A stretch of DNA of 64,000 bases from CAZIFG01 sp964539135 (GCA_964539135.1 CAZIFG010000007.1:1-64000), one strand, 5' to 3'; positions 27,772 to 36,823 are shown, numbered from the stretch's first letter. The notes: a model not told the origin generated them from the sequence alone. Made by a program: numbers and translations.

Positions 27772-28064
27772 GCGCTTTCCCCTAAAATTTTAGGGACTCG
27801 AAATCCCTCTTGCTCCCACTCTGGCGCATTTTTTTCTTTCAAAAGATCGTCACCCAATGCCACTACATCTTCTCGAATAAAATGAGTGTCTAAATTTGCA
27901 TGTGTTGCAGGTGCCACCTGAGAAAGATCAAATTGATCCATTTCTTGCATCGACGTTAAAACGTCTTGAAGCTGCTTGAGATACGCCGGTTTTTCGTCTT
28001 CAGGCAACTCTAAATGAGCCAACTGAAGGACGTGATTTAAGTCGTTTATATTTAAGTGTGTCAT
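27768..28064 (-). CDS. gatC: Aspartyl/glutamyl-tRNA amidotransferase subunit C
   Basis: 98-residue small subunit that wraps GatA and GatB together; the LAHLELPEDE segment near the N-terminus and the C-terminal PKILGE are typical. First gene of gatCAB. The ATG has no Shine-Dalgarno and lies 8 bases after a TGATACAAT extended -10. Confidence 0.93.
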   Translation of the reverse strand: MTHLNINDLNHVLQLAHLELPEDEKPAYLKQLQDVLTSMQEMDQFDLSQVAPATHANLDTHFIREDVVALGDDLLKEKNAPEWEQEGFRVPKILGESA

Positions 28065-28072
28065 GGTGGCGA

Positions 28073-28081
28073 ATTGTATCA
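28073..28081 (-). promoter_or_regulatory. Extended -10 box of gatCAB (leaderless)
   Basis: Minus strand TGATACAAT, with hexamer TACAAT at 28073-28078, eight bases before the gatC ATG. Confidence 0.5.
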
Positions 28082-28130
28082 GAGTTTTTTAGGTTTGAAT
28101 ATGGGGCTATTTTATCGTGAAGTGATGTTT

Positions 28131-28631
28131 TTATTCTAAGGACTGAAACATAATATGCGCGTCGACATAGGCCTGCAGTTGATGATTAAAATAGGCCTTT
28201 GGAATTGTGGTCATGATTTTAAATCCGCATTTTTCCCAGGTTTTTACCGCTACTGTATTACTGGATACTACTATATTAAAAATCATTGCTTTAAACTGAT
28301 GTTTCCTTGCTTCTTTCAAGGATTCTTTGCAGACTAAAGTCCCAATGCCTTTCCCTTGATGATCGGGATGCACCATATAAGAGGCATTAGCCACATGACT
28401 GCCTTGACCTGGATGATTGGGCCGAATTCTATAAATCGCCACCATCACCCCCTGATCGTCCCTAACACTGTATACCCTTGCTTTTTCTTGAAGCCACATG
28501 ATTTTTGCCTCTGCTTCTGTCATGTCTGGGGGATACACGTAGGTATCTCCTGACTTTAACACATGGTGAATAATTTCCCAGGTTTCGGACCAATCTCTCT
28601 CTGCTTCAAAGGGTAAAAAAGACAGATTCAT
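28131..28631 (-). CDS. GNAT family N-acetyltransferase
   Basis: 166-residue acetyltransferase. The acetyl-CoA motif A reads VHPDHQGKGIGTLVCKESLKEA, matching the Q/RxxGxG/A signature. C-terminal motif B with NTVAVKTWEKCGFK is also typical; the closest named relatives would be YhhY/phosphinothricin-type enzymes. Substrate unknown. The start overlaps the hisE stop (ATGA at 28628-28631). Confidence 0.88.
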   Translation of the reverse strand: MNLSFLPFEAERDWSETWEIIHHVLKSGDTYVYPPDMTEAEAKIMWLQEKARVYSVRDDQGVMVAIYRIRPNHPGQGSHVANASYMVHPDHQGKGIGTLVCKESLKEARKHQFKAMIFNIVVSSNTVAVKTWEKCGFKIMTTIPKAYFNHQLQAYVDAHIMFQSLE

Positions 28632-28912
28632 TTTTTTGTGTTTCTAGATTCCAAAACAGCCACAACATCTTTCAATTTTATTCCCTGTGACTGCAAGGTA
28701 ATCATCAGATGAAACAGCAGGTCGGCCGCTTCATTTTTAAGCTCCATCCCATCATGATTTTTAGCTGCAATAATCACTTCCCCCGCTTCTTCGCCCACTT
28801 TCTTTAAAATTCGATCCAGTCCTTTTTGAAATAAGCCGCTGGTATAAGATCCTTCTTGAGGGGTTATCTTCCGTTTATAAATTAAATCATCTAATTCTTC
28901 TAAAAATTTCAT
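28628..28912 (-). CDS. hisE: Phosphoribosyl-ATP pyrophosphatase
   Basis: 94-residue all-alpha MazG-fold enzyme removing pyrophosphate from PR-ATP in histidine biosynthesis. EEAGEVIIAAKNHD and NEAADLLFHLM give the metal-binding acidic residues. A GGAGG site 9 nt upstream defines the start. It lies 62 bp downstream of dnaE and overlaps the GNAT gene. hisZ and hisG are about 8 kb away, so the his genes are dispersed. HisI is not fused to it. Confidence 0.94.
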   Translation of the reverse strand: MKFLEELDDLIYKRKITPQEGSYTSGLFQKGLDRILKKVGEEAGEVIIAAKNHDGMELKNEAADLLFHLMITLQSQGIKLKDVVAVLESRNTKK

Positions 28913-28974
28913 TGTGATACGCCTCCGTTTTTACCCTATCGGTTTTACCATTTTTTTACTTAAAAAACAATTCC

Positions 28975-31900
28975 TTATGCTCCCTTTTTTACGACATCTT
29001 CTTTTAACCAAATTCGCCCGGATCCTACTAAAGCCTCCAACTGAATCTGAAGCTCTGGATCATCTGTCACGCCATATTTTTTATTCGCCTGAATTGTGGT
29101 TTCGCCTATTTTAAAATACAAGGGTAATGGCCCTCTAAATTCTTCCGCTAAGGCCTTTATTTTTTCTAAGACCACAATCTCATGAATGCCTTCAATATCT
29201 ATCATTAAATGCTGACTTTTACTTTGCTGGCCCAAGGGAGACAGTTCTGAAATGGCAATGGATTTTTCATCTCCATTTATTTTAAATTTACCCTTTGCTG
29301 TCACAATCGTATCATCCTTAAATGCCTGCAACCATGTTTCAAATCCCGGCCCCTGAAATAACAAGACCGTCATGACACCGGCTTCATCTTCTAAAAGCCC
29401 AATGCCCATTTCTCGCTTGGTTTTTGTTATGATTTTACGACACTCTGTTAAAAGCCCCGCAACATGAACCTCTTTCCCATTAAACTCTTCGCCTAAACAA
29501 TCTGATCGATGGGGGATGTTTTCTAATTCTGCTCTATAGGCATCTAAGGGATGCCCTGAAATATAAAGCCCCATCATCTCTTTTTCCATGCGCAAACGAT
29601 CCTGGATACTCAAGATTTCAAAGGGCTCTGCCAATAAATCGGCCAAGTGCATGGTCTGTGTCGCCCCGCCATCTCCAAATAAGCCGACTTGGCCATTGCT
29701 TTGCTCTTTTACTGCAATCTGAGCCCTTTCCAGTACTCGTTCATAAATTTTCATGGATTGACCCCGTGGCCCTAAACTGTCCATGGCACCCGCTTTAATT
29801 AAACTTTCAATGACGCGTTTATTGACTTGTCGTAAATCCACCCGCACACAAAAATCGCCTAAATCCTTAAAGGGTCCTTTTGTACGCTCTAAAATAATGG
29901 ACTCAATAGCACCCTCTCCTACGTTTTTAATGGCCCCTAATCCAAATCGAATGGACTTTGTTTCTTCTCCGGTTTCTGCATGCTGCTTTCGACTTACGGT
30001 CATATCACTGAGGGACTCTTGAACACAGGGCGGCTCGACCTTAATGCCCATGTCTCGACACTCTTGAATATACAATACGGTTTTATCTGTTGTTGAAAGT
30101 ACGCTCGATAGCAGTGATGCCATATACTCTACGGGATAATTGGCTTTTAAATAGGCCGTTTGATAGGAAATTAAGGCATAGGCTGCACTGTGCGACTTGT
30201 TAAATCCATACTCTGCAAATTTATAACACAATTCAAATATTTTCTCTGAAATTTTAACAGGAAACTTCTTTTTTTCAGCTCCCGAAATAAATTCTGCCTT
30301 CATTTGATCCATAACGTCTTTTTTCTTTTTACCCATGGCACGTCGTAACATGTCCGCTTGCCCTAAGGTAAAGCCCCCTACAGCACTGGCGATTTGCATA
30401 ACCTGCTCTTGGTATACAATCATCCCATAGGTATCTTTTAAAATCGGCTCCAAAATCGGCAAATCATATTTCACCTGTGTTTTACCTGATTTATTGGAAA
30501 TAAAATCGCTCACCATACCCGATCCTAAGGGACCCGGACGATAGAGCGCCAAAAGGGCAATAATATCTTCAAAAACTGTAGGCTTCAGATCTTTAATTAA
30601 TTGACGCATTCCGCGACTTTCTAACTGAAACACGCCGACCGTTTTACCCTCACATAATAAGTCGTATGATTTTTTATCGTTAATATCCAAATGATCGAGA
30701 TTGAAATTTATCCCATATATGCTTTTGATTTTCTCAACGGCATCTTGCATGACCGTTAAGTTTCTCAGGCCTAAAATATCCATTTTTAACAGCCCAATTT
30801 TTTCAATGTCTGCCATTGCAAATTGGGTTGATATTTGCCCACCATTTGATGTTAAAGGCACTACTGTTGTTAACGGATTTTTAGAAATTACCACCCCGGC
30901 AGCATGCGTGGAGGAGTGCCTCGCCTGTCCTTCTAAAGCCGCCCCTATATCCAGTAGCCGCCGAATGCTGGGATTGCTTTTGTATTCTTTTGCCAAATCG
31001 GGTACTTCTTCTAAAGCTTCTGGAATACTGGTATAGGATCCTGGTGTTGCCGGAATCAGCTTGGCAATTCGATCCACTTCCCACAACGGGACATCTAGAA
31101 CACGCCCTACATCTCGAATCACGGCGCGCGCCTGCATGGTCCCAAAGGTGATGATTTGACTCACACACTCTTGCCCGTATTTTTGCACGATATATTGAAT
31201 GACTTCGCCTCTTCTTTTAATACAAAAATCAATATCCACGTCTGGCATCGATACCCGTTCAGGATTTAAAAACCGTTCAAACAGCAAATTATAGGCCAAG
31301 GGATCCACTTTTGTGATATTCAAAGCATAGGCTACAATGGCACCCGCCGCTGAACCTCGCCCCGGTCCAACAGGAATATCCATACGCTCACAAAATGCCA
31401 AAAAATCGTGAATGATTAAAAAGTAATTGGCATAATGCATTTTATTAATAATGGCCAATTCAAACTCCATTCTTGCCTGAATTTCAGGGGTGATTGTTTT
31501 ATACTTCTTTATAAGGCCTTCTTGAACCAGTTTTTTCAAATACGCTTCACTCGAAAGGCCATCTGGACATTCAAAATTGGGTAAATACACCTGATCCATT
31601 TCTAGGTTTACATGACATTTTTCAGCTATTTTGACGGTATTTTCAATCGCTTCTGGTATATCTTTGAATAGAGCGGCCATCTGCTCCGGTGTTTTAAAGT
31701 AAAATTCTGAATTATCAAAACTTTTTAAGTCTTCTTCTAATTTTTTACCGGTCTGAATACAACTGAGGACATTCCTTAAATAGGCACTTTCTTCGTCTGG
31801 ATAATACACATCATTTGTCGCTACAAGGGGAATGCCTAATGTCGATGAAAGCCGTTGAGACCCGCTGATAATCAGCTCTTCAAAGGGAAGTCCGCAGCGT

Positions 31901-32406
31901 TGAATGCCTAAATAAAAATCATCACCAAAGGTGGCTTTGTATACTTCTGCAAGTTCTTTGGCACTTTCTTCTCTGTGATTTTGAATTTCAAAGGCGATGG
32001 GGCCTCTCATGCCTGGCGAAATAATCACCAAGCCCTCTTTGTAGCGTTCGAGGTGTTTAAAATCGATTCGTGGCTTATAATAAAACCCCTCTAAATGAGC
32101 AATACTGACGAGCTTAATTAAGTTTTGGTAGCCTTGATAATCTTTTGCCAGAATAACGAGACGATTTAAGCCCCTTTCTTTTACAGTTAAGTCCTTTGTG
32201 AGATACATATCACATCCAATGATGGGATTAATGCCTTTCGCTTTGCAGGCCACATAAAATTCAATGGTGCCAAACATCACGCCATTGTCTGTAATGGCCA
32301 AAGATGTCATGCCTGTTTCAACTGCTTTTTTAACCAGCCAATCAACTCGATTTACGGCTTCTAATAGCGAATTTTCTGTATGGACATGCAAATGAATAAA
32401 ACTCAT
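28975..32406 (-). CDS. dnaE: DNA polymerase III alpha subunit
   Basis: Replicative polymerase, 1143 residues, DnaE1-like. The N-terminal PHP domain starts FIHLHVHTENSLLEA. The palm carries PDVDIDF, followed by fingers with RRAMGKKKKDVM, a helix-hairpin-helix segment and a C-terminal OB fold (VHVAGLLTECRKI). No proofreading exonuclease is fused. The ATG has no ribosome-binding site and follows TGTTATGAT by seven bases. Confidence 0.97.
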   Translation of the reverse strand: MSFIHLHVHTENSLLEAVNRVDWLVKKAVETGMTSLAITDNGVMFGTIEFYVACKAKGINPIIGCDMYLTKDLTVKERGLNRLVILAKDYQGYQNLIKLVSIAHLEGFYYKPRIDFKHLERYKEGLVIISPGMRGPIAFEIQNHREESAKELAEVYKATFGDDFYLGIQRCGLPFEELIISGSQRLSSTLGIPLVATNDVYYPDEESAYLRNVLSCIQTGKKLEEDLKSFDNSEFYFKTPEQMAALFKDIPEAIENTVKIAEKCHVNLEMDQVYLPNFECPDGLSSEAYLKKLVQEGLIKKYKTITPEIQARMEFELAIINKMHYANYFLIIHDFLAFCERMDIPVGPGRGSAAGAIVAYALNITKVDPLAYNLLFERFLNPERVSMPDVDIDFCIKRRGEVIQYIVQKYGQECVSQIITFGTMQARAVIRDVGRVLDVPLWEVDRIAKLIPATPGSYTSIPEALEEVPDLAKEYKSNPSIRRLLDIGAALEGQARHSSTHAAGVVISKNPLTTVVPLTSNGGQISTQFAMADIEKIGLLKMDILGLRNLTVMQDAVEKIKSIYGINFNLDHLDINDKKSYDLLCEGKTVGVFQLESRGMRQLIKDLKPTVFEDIIALLALYRPGPLGSGMVSDFISNKSGKTQVKYDLPILEPILKDTYGMIVYQEQVMQIASAVGGFTLGQADMLRRAMGKKKKDVMDQMKAEFISGAEKKKFPVKISEKIFELCYKFAEYGFNKSHSAAYALISYQTAYLKANYPVEYMASLLSSVLSTTDKTVLYIQECRDMGIKVEPPCVQESLSDMTVSRKQHAETGEETKSIRFGLGAIKNVGEGAIESIILERTKGPFKDLGDFCVRVDLRQVNKRVIESLIKAGAMDSLGPRGQSMKIYERVLERAQIAVKEQSNGQVGLFGDGGATQTMHLADLLAEPFEILSIQDRLRMEKEMMGLYISGHPLDAYRAELENIPHRSDCLGEEFNGKEVHVAGLLTECRKIITKTKREMGIGLLEDEAGVMTVLLFQGPGFETWLQAFKDDTIVTAKGKFKINGDEKSIAISELSPLGQQSKSQHLMIDIEGIHEIVVLEKIKALAEEFRGPLPLYFKIGETTIQANKKYGVTDDPELQIQLEALVGSGRIWLKEDVVKKGA

Positions 32407-32413
32407 GACTCAA

Positions 32414-32422
32414 ATCATAACA
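32414..32422 (-). promoter_or_regulatory. Extended -10 box of dnaE (leaderless)
   Basis: Minus strand TGTTATGAT, hexamer TATGAT at 32414-32419, seven bases from the dnaE ATG. Element copy C begins about 25 bp further upstream, just beyond the expected -35 region. Confidence 0.5.
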
Positions 32423-32446
32423 TACCCCTGCCGGCTTTGAAATTAT

Positions 32447-32588
32447 GGGACTGTTGCGAAATGCCTAATTTTGGACATCTGCTGTGTTATCCTCGTACTC
32501 AAGTCCTCATTTATTACAATAAACTCCGGACTTTCGAACTCGGAATGCCTTGCAGGTGATCCAAACGTAGACGTTTCGCAACAGCCCC
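32447..32588 (+). mobile_element. Dispersed MITE-like element, copy C, with 5 bp target duplication
   Basis: 142 bp long form with terminal inverted repeats GGGACTGTTGCGAAATGCCT and its complement. It is flanked by the exact duplication ATTAT (32442-32446 and 32589-32593). It sits in the divergent region between dnaE and sppA, outside both predicted -10 boxes. Confidence 0.95.
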
Positions 32589-32612
32589 ATTATGGTAGAG
32601 TTGTCTGTCTTG

Positions 32613-32621
32613 TGGTATAGT
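32613..32621 (+). promoter_or_regulatory. sppA promoter -10 (extended)
   Basis: TGGTATAGT with hexamer TATAGT at 32616-32621. Transcription from here would exclude the upstream ATG at 32592 and leave a leader of about 33 nt carrying GGAG before the TTG start at 32661. Confidence 0.5.
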
Positions 32622-32660
32622 TTTTCTGTACGATTTATTACATTGGTTTTGGAGTATCTC

Positions 32661-33584
32661 TTGTTTAAAAAAGAATCGATTATTGTAGGAAGTCTGTTTT
32701 TACTCTTTTTGAGCGCTCTTTTTGCTTCTTTTTATTTGAACTCCAGCGCCCCGGTCTCTTCAACCTCTCGACTTGTCCCCTCTAAAAAAGGCATTGCCGT
32801 TGTGGATTTATATGGTCCTATTTCGTTTTCATCTCCCTCTCAATCTCTGATGCCTCATGGCGCCACGGATGTGATCGCCCAAATTAAATCCTTTGAAAAA
32901 GATCCTCAAGTTAAAGCGCTGTTACTGCGCATCAATAGTCCTGGCGGCACCGTTGGCGCTTCACAGGAAATTTACCAGGCTATTTTAGACTTCAAAGCCC
33001 GTAAAAAAGTCCCTGTTGTTGCCTCCATTGGAGATGTTGGGGCCTCCGGTGCCTATTATGCAGCCATGGCGTGTGACACTATTTTTGCCAATCCAGGAAG
33101 CTTGGTTGGTAGTATTGGCGTTATTTTAGGCAACGTGAATATTACCGATTTTGCGGATAAGCAAGGCCTAGGCTTTAATGTCTACAAAAGCGGCGCCTTT
33201 AAAGACAGTCTTTCTATCTGGAAAAAACCCTCTGCTGAAGAATCCGTCTTACTTCAAAACTTAGTCGATACTGTTTATCATCAGTTTGTTGCGGCTTTGA
33301 TTCAAAATCGTCACCTTACTCCCGAGCACGCTGCTAAAATTGCCCAAGGCCAAGTTTTTTCAGGGGAACAAGCCAAACAAGAAAACTTGGTTGATGAATT
33401 GGGTGGCTTATCCGAAGCCCTTGCTTATACTGCTCAACGTGCCAATATCAACGGTGACCCCCTTATCTTAAATCGTGCCAAACCTAACGTTATGGATTTT
33501 ATTGGTCTTTTTGAGGGTGGTATGAAAAATTCTCTGGCGCCTTATTTTTTCCCCAATCTGGGTACTGGTATGGAGTTGAAATAA
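32661..33584 (+). CDS. sppA: Signal peptide peptidase SppA (short type)
   Basis: Membrane serine protease degrading cleaved signal peptides. Start set at TTG (32661-32663) because GGAG lies 6 nt before it and the likely promoter lies between it and the upstream ATG. 307 residues: membrane anchor near the N-terminus, then INSPGGTVGASQ, GASGAYYAAMACD with the catalytic Ser, GSLVGSIGV, and SGAFKD with the catalytic Lys. It overlaps the following gene by one base (TAATG). Confidence 0.9.
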   Translation: MFKKESIIVGSLFLLFLSALFASFYLNSSAPVSSTSRLVPSKKGIAVVDLYGPISFSSPSQSLMPHGATDVIAQIKSFEKDPQVKALLLRINSPGGTVGASQEIYQAILDFKARKKVPVVASIGDVGASGAYYAAMACDTIFANPGSLVGSIGVILGNVNITDFADKQGLGFNVYKSGAFKDSLSIWKKPSAEESVLLQNLVDTVYHQFVAALIQNRHLTPEHAAKIAQGQVFSGEQAKQENLVDELGGLSEALAYTAQRANINGDPLILNRAKPNVMDFIGLFEGGMKNSLAPYFFPNLGTGMELK

Positions 33585-34138
33585 TGATTGCCTCCCTTTT
33601 TTATTCCTTTATAACCTCCCCCTATCAATTTATTGAATCTCAAATTCGATACATCCCCCCAGGCTTTGCCTTTTTATGCCTGCTTCTTTCCAGCACAGGA
33701 CTTGTTTTTTTATCCCCTTTAACACAGGGTGTTGAATCCCTCATTGTATTCGCAGGCTTGACGTTTTTTCTTGCTATTATATTGGGTATTCAGGCTATGA
33801 TTTTAGATTTCATTGCTCAGTTTATGGGACGATCTGGACACAGCCTCCCCTTATTTTTTGGATTTTGTGTTTGCTATTTGCCCCTAATGCTTTTTGTGCC
33901 ACTCGGACTCTTATCCACATCCCTTCCTGTTATCTTTGATCTCCCCCTGCAACTCATCGGCGCACTTCTTTTTATTTTTATCCTCACGCTTCAACTTAAA
34001 ACCATTAAGCAACTCTACCATTTTTCAACTGCTCGAAGTGTTCTGATCCTTCTTTTACCCCTTCTGATTCCATTTTTCTTGCTTGTAGCTCTTGTGTCTA
34101 GCGCAGGACTTATCATGCTACTGGGGAGGCCGTTTTAA
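33584..34138 (+). CDS. Polytopic membrane protein, possibly YIP1-like
   Basis: 184-residue hydrophobic protein with four or five membrane helices. The helix pattern and FAGLTFFLAIILG are reminiscent of bacterial YIP1-domain proteins, a weak match. Its ATG shares a base with the sppA stop, and ispF begins one base after its stop codon, so the three form one unit. Confidence 0.65.
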   Translation: MIASLFYSFITSPYQFIESQIRYIPPGFAFLCLLLSSTGLVFLSPLTQGVESLIVFAGLTFFLAIILGIQAMILDFIAQFMGRSGHSLPLFFGFCVCYLPLMLFVPLGLLSTSLPVIFDLPLQLIGALLFIFILTLQLKTIKQLYHFSTARSVLILLLPLLIPFFLLVALVSSAGLIMLLGRPF

Positions 34139-34139
34139 G

Positions 34140-34616
34140 ATGTTTCGTATTGGGTTTGGATATGATGTTCATCAATTGGTTCCCAATCGCCCCCTTATTT
34201 TGGGGGGCATTACCGTCCCTCATTCTTTGGGGCTTTTGGGTCACAGTGACGCGGATGTCCTCACACACGCGATTATGGATGCCCTTTTAGGCGCTCTCGC
34301 ATTGGGCACTATTGGCGATCATTTTCCCGATACGGATCCTGCTTATAAAGATGCGGATAGCCTTGTGCTTTTGCGACATGTTGCGACACTCATCCAATCT
34401 AAAGGATATGTTATTTCTAATATTGACTCTGTTATTGTCGCCCAACGCCCCAAACTGGCGCCTCATATCCCTCAGATGAGAGCGTGTCTAGCAGATCTCT
34501 TATCGCTTTCTCTGGATCAACTCTCTATTAAAGCCACTACCTCTGAAATGTTGGGCCCTGAGGGGCGAGAAGAAGGCATGAGTTCTCACGCCACTGTCCT
34601 TCTTCACAAGGCATGA
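34140..34616 (+). CDS. ispF: 2-C-methyl-D-erythritol 2,4-cyclodiphosphate synthase
   Basis: Fifth step of the MEP isoprenoid pathway. 158 residues, full length: GFGYDVHQLV supplies the metal-binding Asp and His, followed by LGHSDADVLTHAIMDALLGAL and SIKATTSEMLGPEGREEG. The start at 34140 is set by homology and a GGGGAGG site upstream. Its TGA stop at 34614-34616 lies inside the left target duplication of element copy D. Confidence 0.97.
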   Translation: MFRIGFGYDVHQLVPNRPLILGGITVPHSLGLLGHSDADVLTHAIMDALLGALALGTIGDHFPDTDPAYKDADSLVLLRHVATLIQSKGYVISNIDSVIVAQRPKLAPHIPQMRACLADLLSLSLDQLSIKATTSEMLGPEGREEGMSSHATVLLHKA

Positions 34617-34617
34617 T

Positions 34618-34753
34618 GGGACTGCTGTGAAACGCCTATTTTGGCCATTTGCTGCATTATCCTCGTCCTCAAGCCCTCATTTATACCGTATAAGGTCTTT
34701 CGGATGGAAGCTCCTTGTAGCTGATCCAAACGTAGGCATTTCACAACATTCCC
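34618..34753 (+). mobile_element. Dispersed MITE-like element, copy D, in an ATGA stop/start junction
   Basis: 136 bp short form (interior GGTCTTTCGG variant). It is flanked by the exact duplication ATGAT (34613-34617 and 34754-34758). The left duplicate holds the ispF TGA, the right holds the ATG of the methyltransferase gene. Before insertion the junction would have read GGCATGATTAGC, a four-base stop/start overlap. Confidence 0.95.
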
Positions 34754-35527
34754 ATGATTAGCAGCACTCAAAATCCTCAGATTCAGACGCTTCGACGCCT
34801 CCTTTCAGATACGGCTTATCGTAAAGAGACGGGGTATTGCGTTCTGGAAACACAGAGAAGCCTCCAAGATACCCTTCATGCTCGTCCCGATCTTATTCAT
34901 CACGTTTATTATCATACGCTTCCGTCGGACACACTCAAAGTCCTTACTGACCACCGCATCCCCTCAACAGAAGTCAGTGAACGGGTTTTATCAGGCATCT
35001 CTCGCCTTAAAACACAGCCTGGCGTCATGGCAATTTGCCATAGCCCTCTTGCCTCTTATGAGTCTGTGTTTTCGTCACTACAGGTTGCCTTTTATTTAGA
35101 TGGTGTCTCCAATCCCTCTAATATGGGGGCTATTATTCGGAATGCCGCAGCTTTTGGCATCGATGCCGTTCTGCTTTCACCGGATTGCTGCGATCCTTTT
35201 CACCCCGAATCTTTGCGTGCCATGGCCGGACATTTTTATCAAATTCCCGTTCTGGAGTGTCCGTTAGCCACTTTTTTAGAGGCCTTTCCTACCGCACAGC
35301 TGAACCTCTTAGATAGCGCAGCTACACGTCCTATTTCTGAACTTAATCTGACCTTCCCCTGTCTCTTTTTCTTTGGGGCAGAAACCGGCATCCGCTCTAT
35401 CCCTCAGAACCATTCTCTTACACGCTATATCATCCCTATGGCAGAGGGTGTCGATTCTCTGAATGTTTCTGTTAGTTCTGGCATTATGGGCTATCTTATT
35501 CAATCACAACGACTTAAACGGTCTTAA
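34754..35527 (+). CDS. TrmH/SpoU family RNA 2'-O-methyltransferase
   Basis: 257-residue SPOUT methyltransferase with an N-terminal RNA-binding substrate domain, then the knotted fold: DGVSNPSNMGAIIRNAAAFG, FFGAETGI and the C-terminal LNVSVSSGIMGYLI. It modifies rRNA or tRNA; the exact site cannot be told. The ATG is directly at the right edge of element copy D and has no obvious ribosome-binding site, because the insertion removed the coupling to ispF. It overlaps the convergent 35504 gene by 24 bp. Confidence 0.92.
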   Translation: MISSTQNPQIQTLRRLLSDTAYRKETGYCVLETQRSLQDTLHARPDLIHHVYYHTLPSDTLKVLTDHRIPSTEVSERVLSGISRLKTQPGVMAICHSPLASYESVFSSLQVAFYLDGVSNPSNMGAIIRNAAAFGIDAVLLSPDCCDPFHPESLRAMAGHFYQIPVLECPLATFLEAFPTAQLNLLDSAATRPISELNLTFPCLFFFGAETGIRSIPQNHSLTRYIIPMAEGVDSLNVSVSSGIMGYLIQSQRLKRS

Positions 35528-35860
35528 AGGATTGGCCGTAGGCGTGTCTTTTAGCACCGGACTATCTCTTAGCTCTAAATTTTCTTTATTTTTTGGGGGA
35601 TCTGATGGCCTTTTTTCTGTGGATAATTGACCAAAGGTTTTAGCCGTGGGAGGCTTTTTTTCTTTTTTCTTTGGCACTTCCGGCGTATCCATATCGTAAT
35701 AGATGACCTCCGCACTTCGCGGTACTGCAGGCGTTTCTAAATCAAAGATTTCATTTTGAATTTCCCTTCTTTGTATTGTAATCACTTCCGCAAACACGGG
35801 TATGATGCCCCATAATATCCATAGAATGACGCCTATTTTTAAAATTTTAGTATGCCTCAT
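35504..35860 (-). CDS. Small secreted proline/lysine-rich protein, unknown
   Basis: 118-residue protein with a signal peptide (cleavage near VFAEV) and a mature part rich in Pro, Lys, Glu and Thr, probably disordered. It contains a duplicated ETPAVP/DTPEVP motif. No family recognised. It is convergent with the SpoU gene (24 bp overlap) and divergent from the FlgG-like gene across a shared -10 region. Confidence 0.6.
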   Translation of the reverse strand: MRHTKILKIGVILWILWGIIPVFAEVITIQRREIQNEIFDLETPAVPRSAEVIYYDMDTPEVPKKKEKKPPTAKTFGQLSTEKRPSDPPKNKENLELRDSPVLKDTPTANPLRPFKSL

Positions 35861-35871
35861 GACACGCTTTT

Positions 35872-35880
35872 TGTTATACT
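35872..35880 (+). promoter_or_regulatory. Extended -10 of the FlgG-like gene, overlapping a minus-strand -10
   Basis: TGTTATACT with hexamer TATACT at 35875-35880, nine bases before the ATG at 35890. The same bases read TATAAC on the minus strand, facing the 35504-35860 gene, so the two divergent promoters appear to share one box. Confidence 0.5.
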
Positions 35881-35889
35881 GTCCATGGT

Positions 35890-36702
35890 ATGACCTTATA
35901 TTGCTTTCATTTGCGACGGGAATTCCTTCTTTTTATTATACTCATTTTTTCGTTTAGCCTCCAGAGCGATCTTTCTGGATATGAACTTGAAGATGAGGTT
36001 AATGAGTTCTATCTTAACCAAACGCTTGACGGCGCTAATACCTATGTCCAACAACAACTTAATACTGTGGAATATACGGTAAATTTACATACGCCTGGCT
36101 ATATCCGTAAAAGTGTTGTCACGGTTAGAGATGCCAATAAAAAAATTCAGGCTAATATTTTTTATAAATGGCATCCAGGCGTACCCCTCGAAACGCGGCG
36201 AAGATATGATTGTTACATTGATGCCAGAGGCCTCGGTTTTTTTATGGTTCAACTGCCTGGCACGGTTGCCTTTACACGAGATGGTCGTTTTATGGTGGAT
36301 TCCCAAGGTCGATTGGTGACGATGGCTGGACAATACCCCGTTTTGGGCGAAGATGGCATTATTACAATCCCACAACCTGATCTTGACGTTACGATCTCAA
36401 CTTCCGGCATGATCTATGTCAATGGAAAAACGGTTCAGCGCCTTAAAATTGCGCTTTTTTCCTCCCTTGAACAACTCAACAAACTCACCTCTCCGAATGG
36501 GGTTATTTTCCTCGCCGAAGACCCCCCTGTTTTAAGAAACTCAACGGAAGGATACTCCATTAACCAAGGGTATTTAGAAAGTCCCAGCATTACAAGGACC
36601 TATGACAGCAAATGGGCCAACAAAGCGTATGAAGCCAGTATCAATACCGCCCACCAGATCACCAAAACATTGAGATCCGGTTCGAGTATCGCGCTTCCCT
36701 AA
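35890..36702 (+). CDS. FlgG/FlgF-like flagellar rod or hook family protein with a Sec signal
   Basis: 270-residue protein. The segment LGFFMVQLPG...FTRDGRFMVDSQGRLVTMAGQYPVLGEDG is the hallmark of FlgF/FlgG/FlgE-type basal-body proteins. Unlike normal rod proteins, which leave by the flagellar export apparatus, it begins with a hydrophobic signal peptide (about residues 10-28). A rod protein, or a periplasmic homologue with another role, are both possible. The C-terminal helix (ANKAYEASINTAHQI) resembles the coiled-coil end of rod proteins. Confidence 0.75.
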   Translation: MTLYCFHLRREFLLFIILIFSFSLQSDLSGYELEDEVNEFYLNQTLDGANTYVQQQLNTVEYTVNLHTPGYIRKSVVTVRDANKKIQANIFYKWHPGVPLETRRRYDCYIDARGLGFFMVQLPGTVAFTRDGRFMVDSQGRLVTMAGQYPVLGEDGIITIPQPDLDVTISTSGMIYVNGKTVQRLKIALFSSLEQLNKLTSPNGVIFLAEDPPVLRNSTEGYSINQGYLESPSITRTYDSKWANKAYEASINTAHQITKTLRSGSSIALP

Positions 36703-36772
36703 AACAGCTGATTCATCAGGTTTATCCCTTAGATTTTTGGGGTAATTCTTTTTTGCATGTGGACATAGCCTT

Positions 36773-36805
36773 AAAACGGACGATTTTTATATAGTCGTCG
36801 GTTTT
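36773..36805 (+). terminator. Candidate intrinsic terminator
   Basis: Arms AAAACGGACGA and TCGTCGGTTTT pair with a single mismatch around a short loop and end in TTTT. It lies 71 bp past the FlgG-like stop and just before the next promoter. Confidence 0.45.
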
Positions 36806-36817
36806 AATTAAATTTTG

Positions 36818-36823
36818 TATAAT
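36818..36823 (+). promoter_or_regulatory. -10 box of the 36860-37720 gene pair
   Basis: TATAAT preceded by TTG, 36 bp before the ATG at 36860. Unlike most first genes here, this unit has a leader with AAGGAG. Confidence 0.5.
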
